The notes beneath the pieces are model-generated. The model saw only the letters and a list, made by a program, of their open reading frames with translations. It was not told the origin of the DNA and searched no databases. 9,949 nucleotides of DNA, from assembly GCA_937864895.1 (NCBI GenBank), contig CALMDF010000318.1, forward strand, positions 1 to 9,949, written 5' to 3'. Of this stretch, positions 5,495-9,949 are shown in pieces. Positions within the stretch are counted from its first letter, which is position 1; the number at the start of each line of letters is the position of its first letter. This stretch comes from an uncultured Holophagales bacterium. Lineage in GTDB: Bacteria; Acidobacteriota; Thermoanaerobaculia; UBA5066. Position numbers and translations under genes: made by a program.

Positions 5495-7564
5495 GTGATC
5501 CCTGGCCTGAAAAGAGAAGTCGAAGCCGCCGTAGAGGAAGCCTGCCGCCGTCTCTGGGAGATCGAGCCCCCCCGGTTCGTCATCGAGACCCCGCCGAAGG
5601 TCGAGCAGGGCGACCTCGCGCTCCCGATCGCCTTCGAGCTGGCCAAGGTCCTCCGCCGCCCCCCGAGGAAGATCGCCGAGGAGCTGGCGCCCGAGCTCCG
5701 GCTCCCCCCCATCGTCGCGAGCCGGAGCGTCCAGGGGGGCGGCTACGTCAACCTCCACCTCGACCGCCCGAGGGCCCTCGCCGCGATGCTCCTCGCCCCG
5801 CCCGGGACCGGGGAGGCCCCGGGGAAGGTCATCGTCGAGCACACCAACATCAACCCGAACAAGGCGGCGCACATCGGGCACCTGCGCAACGCCGTCCTCG
5901 GGGACGTCCTCGTCCACCTCTTCCGCCGGCTCGGCAGGCGCGTCGAGGTCCAGAACTACCTCGACGACACGGGCGTCCAGGTGGCGGACGTCGTCGTCGG
6001 GCTCGAGCACCCCGCCGAGCTCGCCGAGCCGCAGCGGGCCGAGGCCCTCGCCGGCGAGATCCGGGAGATCCTCGCCGCCTTCCCGGACGACGCCCCGGGC
6101 GAGGCGCCCCGGCGGCTCGGCGACCTGACGTGGGACCTCTACGCCCTCGTGACCCGCAGCTACGCGGCCGACGCCTCGCTCGAGGAGCTTCGCAAGGAGA
6201 CGCTCCACACGATCGAGGGGGCCGCCCTCGGAAACGAGCAGTCCGAGGAGAAGCGGGCGACGGCGGCGCTCGCCGGGCGCCTCGCCGAGGCCGTCGTCCG
6301 CTGCCACCTGAAGACCATGGAACGGATCGGCGTCTCGTACGACCTCCTCCCCCGCGAGAGCGACATCCTCGGGCGGCGCTTCTGGACGAAGGCCTTCGAC
6401 CTCCTCGAGGCGGCGGGAGCCACCCAGCTCGAGACCGGGGGAAAGAACGCCGGCTGCTGGGTCATGAAGCTGGAGGGGGCGAAGGACTTCGAGGGGATGG
6501 AGGACGCCGACAAGGTCCTCGTCCGCTCGAACGGCACCGTGACCTACACCGGGAAGGACGTCGCCTACCAGCTCTGGAAGCTGGGCCTCCTCGGGATCGA
6601 CTTCGAGTACGAGAAGGCCCCCTACGTCACGCCTTTCGGGGGCCCGGAGTTCGTCGCCTCCGACGGCGAGTCGCCCCTCTACAGGACCCGCCGCGACGCC
6701 GAGGGCGCCGACCCGTCGGCGCGCGGCCGCTTCGGCGGCGGCGACGCGGTCATCAACGTCATCGACGTCCGCCAGTCGTACCCGCAGAAGGTCGTGAAGG
6801 AGGCGGTCCGGAGGGCGGGCTTCCCCGAGGGGGCCGATCGCTCAATCCACTTCGCCTACGAGATGGTCGCCCTCACTCCCGCTTCCGCGGAGGCGCTCGG
6901 GGTGACGCTCTCCGAGGAGGACCGCGGCCGCGCCTACGTCGAGATGTCGGGGAGGAAGGGGCTCGGTGTCAAGGCCGACGACCTCCTCGAGCGGCTCGTC
7001 GAGAAGGCGCTCGAGCAGATCCAGGTCCGGGAGGCGGGGGCGCCGCCCGACATCACCCGCGCCGAGGCGATCGCCATCGGGGCCCTGCGCGTCTACATGA
7101 CCCGCTACTCGCGGAACAAGGTCATCGCCTTCGACTTCGACGACGCCCTCGCCTTCGAGGGGGACACCGGCCCGTACCTCCAGTACGCCGCCGTGAGGAC
7201 CGCGAACATCTTCAGGAAGCTCGAGGAGAAGGGGTTCCCGGGGCCGCTCGACGAGGAGGAGGCCGCCTCGGTCGCCTCGCTGGACGCCGCCCACCTCGAC
7301 GACGGGCTCTGGGACGTCGTGAGGACCTGCGGCCGCACTCTCGAGACCTTCGAGAAGGCGGCCGAGTCCCTCGAGGTGTCGCTCCTCGTGAGGCACGCCC
7401 TCGCCGTGGGCGCCGCCTTCCACCACCTCTACCACACCCACCCGATCCTCCAGGCCGGGAACGAGGAAAGCCGCAGGGCGCGCCGCGCCGCGCTCCAGCT
7501 CGTGAAGACGACGCTCGACGACGTCCTCGGCGTCCTCGGCGTCCCGGTCCCGGAGAGGATGTAG
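5495..7564 (+). CDS. argS: Arginyl-tRNA synthetase
   Basis: The class I synthetase that charges tRNA-Arg with arginine using ATP, in the cytoplasm. I place the start at the GTG at 5495, preceded by GAGG five nt upstream; the protein then has 689 residues. A TTG at 5441 is in frame but its upstream purine run abuts it. Domains in order: an N-terminal tRNA-recognition domain (about 1-95, ending GGGYVNLHLD), the catalytic domain with the HIGH motif AAHIGHLRNAVLGD (124-137) and QNYLDDTGVQVAD, GKDVAYQLWKLG (353-364), a KMSKS-like loop EMSGRKG (483-489), then the all-helical DALR anticodon-binding domain from about 555 (GPYLQYAAVRTANIFRKL) to the end (VLGVLGVPVPERM). The length exceeds the common 550-600 residues of bacterial ArgS, with extra sequence in the catalytic domain around 165-260 and 380-420. 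The HIGH context (NINPNKAAHIGH) also differs from the usual bacterial NPTGPLHVGH. The stop overlaps the next gene. Confidence 0.95.
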   Translation: MIPGLKREVEAAVEEACRRLWEIEPPRFVIETPPKVEQGDLALPIAFELAKVLRRPPRKIAEELAPELRLPPIVASRSVQGGGYVNLHLDRPRALAAMLLAPPGTGEAPGKVIVEHTNINPNKAAHIGHLRNAVLGDVLVHLFRRLGRRVEVQNYLDDTGVQVADVVVGLEHPAELAEPQRAEALAGEIREILAAFPDDAPGEAPRRLGDLTWDLYALVTRSYAADASLEELRKETLHTIEGAALGNEQSEEKRATAALAGRLAEAVVRCHLKTMERIGVSYDLLPRESDILGRRFWTKAFDLLEAAGATQLETGGKNAGCWVMKLEGAKDFEGMEDADKVLVRSNGTVTYTGKDVAYQLWKLGLLGIDFEYEKAPYVTPFGGPEFVASDGESPLYRTRRDAEGADPSARGRFGGGDAVINVIDVRQSYPQKVVKEAVRRAGFPEGADRSIHFAYEMVALTPASAEALGVTLSEEDRGRAYVEMSGRKGLGVKADDLLERLVEKALEQIQVREAGAPPDITRAEAIAIGALRVYMTRYSRNKVIAFDFDDALAFEGDTGPYLQYAAVRTANIFRKLEEKGFPGPLDEEEAASVASLDAAHLDDGLWDVVRTCGRTLETFEKAAESLEVSLLVRHALAVGAAFHHLYHTHPILQAGNEESRRARRAALQLVKTTLDDVLGVLGVPVPERM

Positions 7565-8112
7565 TGCTCGCCGGCGCTGCCGTCCGCCTTCGCCCGCTGA
7601 GGTCCGACGACCTCGACTGGCTCGTCGCCACCGCCGGCAAGCCGACGGCGTTCGGCGAGTTCGAGCCCTTCTTCGTGGGCGAGGCCGAGAGCCTGCGGCG
7701 GCGCTTCGACCACGACGGCCTCCTCTCGGAGGACGCCACCCGCCTCGTCGTGGAGGACCGCGCGGGGCGGCGCGTCGGCCTGGCCGGCATCGACGACGTC
7801 GACCTCCACTCCCGCGTCGGACGGATCTCCGCCACGATCCTCGAGCCCGCCGAGCGGGGGAAGGGGCTCGGGACCGACGCCCACAGGGTCCTCGTCTCCT
7901 ACCTCTTCCTCCACCGCGGCCTCCTCCGGATCGAGGCCTTCGTGGCGGCGGGGAACATCGCGGCGAGGGCGGTGCTCCGGCGGCTCGGGTTCCTCGAGGA
8001 GGGCGTCCTCAGGAGCCGGGTCTTCGCGCACGGCCAGCGGCACGACGTCGTCGTGCACGGCCTCCTCTACGAAGACTGGTCTCGCCGCTCCGCCGACTCG
8101 CTCCCGATCTGA
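7564..8112 (+). CDS. GNAT-family N-acetyltransferase
   Basis: The protein has 182 residues. It starts at a GTG whose first base is the last base of the argS stop (TAGTG), with GGAGAGG (7552-7558) five nt upstream, so translation is probably coupled to argS. It shows the GNAT order: an N-terminal strand VRLRPLRSDDLDWLV (7-21), a central strand RLVVEDRAGRRVGLAGI (60-76), the acetyl-CoA pyrophosphate loop ERGKGLGTDAHRVLV (97-111, with the R-G-K-G-L-G core), and RIEAFVAAGNIAARAVLRRLGF (split, 122-143), the NxxA-xxxxxxxGF motif of RimJ/RimL-like enzymes. It probably acetylates an amine, on a protein N-terminus or a small molecule; the acceptor cannot be told from sequence. The last 46 bp overlap the convergent CheW-domain gene. 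Confidence 0.85.
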   Translation: MLAGAAVRLRPLRSDDLDWLVATAGKPTAFGEFEPFFVGEAESLRRRFDHDGLLSEDATRLVVEDRAGRRVGLAGIDDVDLHSRVGRISATILEPAERGKGLGTDAHRVLVSYLFLHRGLLRIEAFVAAGNIAARAVLRRLGFLEEGVLRSRVFAHGQRHDVVVHGLLYEDWSRRSADSLPI

Positions 8113-8558
8113 CCCGCGGCGGCCCTCGCCACGGCGCCCGCCTCGTCCGCGGCGAGGCGCCGGACGTCGAGGAGGAGCCGTCTCTCCCCCCCCGCGACGA
8201 CCACCCCTCTGAGGCAGGCGGAGACCGAGGGCGCGAGACCTTCCGGGGGCGGAGCCTCCTCCGCCTCCACCGGCAGGATCCCCTCCACCTCGTCCGCGCC
8301 GAGGGCGGCGGGAAGGCCGTCCCAGGTGCCGGCGAGGAGGTCACGGGGGGGCGCCGATTCCCGGCAGGGGAAGAGGCGACGCCCGACGTCGATGACCGCC
8401 AGGAGGCCCCTGGGGCCCGCCACGAGCCCTGCGATCCAGGGGGGCGAGCCCGGGGCGGGGAGGAGAGAGGCGGGCCGGAGGATTCTCTCGACGTCGGCCG
8501 GGTCGGCCGCGCAGGCGACCCCGGCGGCCCGGAAGGCGACGACGCGGGCGAGGGTCAC
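8067..8558 (-). CDS. cheW: CheW-domain chemotaxis coupling protein
   Basis: The protein has 163 residues, close to the usual CheW length. The start is the GTG at 8558, within a GTGA overlap with the stop of the chemoreceptor gene; GGAG stands 11 nt upstream, inside that gene. The CheW fold is recognisable: strand [21 protein letters not shown] (split, 6-26), [31 protein letters not shown] (split, 33-63) with the conserved RG followed by the I-D-V strand, and later [12 protein letters not shown] (87-98) and [10 protein letters not shown] (126-135). CheW domains link receptors to the histidine kinase CheA at the membrane. The sequence is quite divergent from enteric CheW, so it could be a dedicated partner of this one receptor. 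The C-terminal 25 residues are non-conserved and antisense to the acetyltransferase tail. Confidence 0.8.
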   Translation of the reverse strand: MTLARVVAFRAAGVACAADPADVERILRPASLLPAPGSPPWIAGLVAGPRGLLAVIDVGRRLFPCRESAPPRDLLAGTWDGLPAALGADEVEGILPVEAEEAPPPEGLAPSVSACLRGVVVAGGERRLLLDVRRLAADEAGAVARAAAGQIGSESAERRDQSS

Positions 8559-9949
8559 GAGGCGCGCAGCTCCGCGCCGACGCGGAACCGCCCCACCTCG
8601 TCCTCCAGCGACCCGGCGAGCGTCTCGAGAGCGGCGGTCGCGTCCTCGACCGAGGAGGCCGAGGCGAGGGTCTCGTGGCTCATCGCCTCCACCTCCGAGA
8701 GGAGCCCGAGGAGGCGGTGGCTGTCGGCGGTCTGGCGGCCGACGGCGTCCTGGATGTCGCGCATCAGGCCGACGGAGCGGTCCGCGGCGACGGCGATCTG
8801 GCCGGCGGCGCCCTTCTGCTCCTGGACGGTCCTCTCGACGAACCCGGCGAGGTCGCGGACGCGGCCGACGAGCTCGCGGATCCGCTCGGCCTCGCGTGTG
8901 TTCCTCTTTCCTTCCTCGGCGAGCGACCGGAGCCCCTCGCGCATCTCGGCCACGGAGGCGGCGCTCGTCGCGACCGTCGCGGCCTGCTCCCGCGAGATCT
9001 CGCGGATCGCCCCGACCGCCCCCTCCGCCTGCTCCGCGGCGGCCTCGATGGAGGCGAGCGCCTCGCCGGCGCGCGTCGCCGTCTCGACCCCGCGCTTCAC
9101 GAGCCGGCCCTCCTCCTCGGCGGCGGCGAGCGCGGAGTCGACCTCGTCCCGCATCCCCGAGATGAGGCCTCCGATCCCCCGCGCTCCCTCGGACGTCCTC
9201 TCCGAGAGGCGCCGGATCTCCGTCGCGACGACCGAGAAGCCCCGACCGTGCTCCCCGGCGCGGGTCGCGAGGAAGGAGGCGTTGAGGGCGAGGAGGTTCG
9301 TCTGCCGCGCGATGTCCTCGATCATCTCCAGGATCCGCGCGACCTCCCGCGACCGGACCTCGACCCTCCCGACGGCCTCTCGGACCGCCCCGGCCGAGAC
9401 CCGGATGGCCGCGACCGACGTCCGCGCCTCCTCGACGACGGCCCTCCCTCCGCGCGCCTCCGCGGCGACGTGCGCCGCGTGGTCCGCTGCCTCCCGCGCC
9501 GAGGCGAGGACGCTCCCGAGCGCCTTCTCGCTCCGTCTCGACGACTCCGCGAGCTCCTCCGCCCGCCGGGCGAGCGCGCTCAGCGTCCCGTCGAGGACGG
9601 CCGCTCCCTCCGCGAGCGACGCCGCCGCGCGGGCCCCTTCCGTCGAGCCGGCAAGGAGCCCCTCGGAGCGGGCGAGGAGCTGGGTGAGGGAGCCATCCAC
9701 CTCGGCCACGGCCGCCGCCGTCTCCTCGGAGCCCGCGGCGAGGGTCTCGACGCTCTCGGCGATCGACCCGATCGTCGCGTCGAGGCCCCCGACGGCCGCC
9801 GTGGCCCCGCGAGCCGGGACCGCTCCTGGGAGGCCCGCTCGCGGTTCCTGATCGACGCGGCCCTGAGGCCCGAGACCTGCCGGTTCCGCTGCGCGTGCCC
9901 GCGCCGGACGGACGAGAGGAGGCGCGCGCCGCGCCACGCGGCACCCGCC
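8555..9949 (-). CDS. Methyl-accepting chemotaxis protein signalling domain, 5'-truncated and apparently frameshifted
   Basis: About 465 codons are visible; the gene runs off the right edge and its sensor part is missing. The product is a long helical coiled coil of chemoreceptor type. The hairpin tip reads [20 protein letters not shown] then [20 protein letters not shown] (about 9190-9320), clearly the signalling tip that contacts CheA and CheW. The two arms are Ala/Glu-rich heptads, and the C-terminus VGRFRV is typical. No membrane segment or full HAMP domain is in view. Upstream of about 9805 the best coding frame changes: the frame with the conserved domain has many A/T-ending codons there, while the neighbouring frame has 46 of 47 codons ending in G/C and reads a natural [14 protein letters not shown]. 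One extra base in the C4 run at 9805-9808 would join them. A GTG at 9937 is therefore not a credible start. Whether the shift is a true mutation or a sequencing error is open. Confidence 0.85.
   Translation of the reverse strand, partial: GGCRVARRAPPLVRPARARAAEPAGLGPQGRVDQEPRAGLPGAVPARGATAAVGGLDATIGSIAESVETLAAGSEETAAAVAEVDGSLTQLLARSEGLLAGSTEGARAAASLAEGAAVLDGTLSALARRAEELAESSRRSEKALGSVLASAREAADHAAHVAAEARGGRAVVEEARTSVAAIRVSAGAVREAVGRVEVRSREVARILEMIEDIARQTNLLALNASFLATRAGEHGRGFSVVATEIRRLSERTSEGARGIGGLISGMRDEVDSALAAAEEEGRLVKRGVETATRAGEALASIEAAAEQAEGAVGAIREISREQAATVATSAASVAEMREGLRSLAEEGKRNTREAERIRELVGRVRDLAGFVERTVQEQKGAAGQIAVAADRSVGLMRDIQDAVGRQTADSHRLLGLLSEVEAMSHETLASASSVEDATAALETLAGSLEDEVGRFRVGAELRAS

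Noticed and set aside
4847..6307. Long minus-strand frame across the 5' half of argS and the AHSA1-like gene
   Set aside because: It is antisense to conserved ArgS motifs and a wrong frame for the AHSA1-like protein; composition is typical of a shadow frame.
5443..7563. Long open frame on the + strand inside argS, continuous with the acetyltransferase frame
   Set aside because: It is a shifted frame of argS made almost entirely of Arg, Pro and Gly, as expected in GC-rich DNA. The real gene in this frame begins at 7564.
8139..8159. 7-bp hairpin as a firm terminator for the argS operon
   Set aside because: It lies in CheW coding sequence, has no T tract, and such stems are frequent by chance at this GC level. 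It is mentioned only as a possibility with the overlap finding.
8439..8460. G-rich run that might form a G-quadruplex
   Set aside because: There are only three clear tracts of three or more Gs in a short distance, and it lies inside CheW coding sequence where GC codon bias explains it.
8559..9944. Extension of the CheW-domain frame through the chemoreceptor gene as one large protein
   Set aside because: The upstream part is Arg/Gly-rich and overlaps the conserved receptor frame. The GTGA overlap gives a natural start at 8558.

Overview
This is a high-GC window in which almost every codon of the real genes ends in G or C. It most likely comes from an Acidobacteriota genome or metagenome contig. 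The main clues are two secreted families especially common in that phylum: a VWFA-related ('Acidobacterial-type') protein and a GWxTD-domain protein. No rRNA, tRNA, CRISPR array, insertion sequence, prophage or resistance gene is visible. The DNA is gene-dense chromosomal sequence; the longest intergenic gap is about 100 bp. Four of the seven genes with a visible start use GTG.

Layout. Bases 1-269 hold the 3' end of an unrecognised gene on the + strand. It is followed by a small GC hairpin and a + strand gene for a secreted VWFA-related protein (314-1948). A perfect 10-bp hairpin (1975-1998) separates this from three leftward genes: an exported GWxTD-like protein (2024-3637), a probable lipoprotein joining a transglutaminase-like domain to TPR repeats (3738-4850), and an AHSA1/SRPBCC-fold protein (4939-5397). 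A 97-bp divergent promoter region follows. The + strand pair argS (5495-7564) and a GNAT acetyltransferase (7564-8112) comes next, joined by a 1-nt TAGTG overlap. The GNAT tail overlaps, tail to tail, a leftward chemosensory pair: a CheW-domain protein (8067-8558), itself overlapped GTGA-style by a methyl-accepting chemotaxis protein whose 5' end lies beyond the right edge (8555-9949).

How the genes fit together. The first half looks like an envelope or secreted module: VWFA-like, GWxTD-like and transglutaminase/TPR proteins, all with export signals. The second half mixes housekeeping (arginyl-tRNA synthetase) with a receptor/CheW signalling pair. The strongest specific anomaly is an apparent 1-nt frameshift near 9802-9812 in the chemoreceptor gene, supported by a clean switch in third-position GC between frames. 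Other points of interest are the loss of the GWxTD signature, a Glu-to-Leu change at the chemoreceptor trimer-contact tip, an ArgS with unusual signature sequences, and a non-canonical metal-site strand in the VWFA-like protein. I do not see a clear new defence or mobile system.
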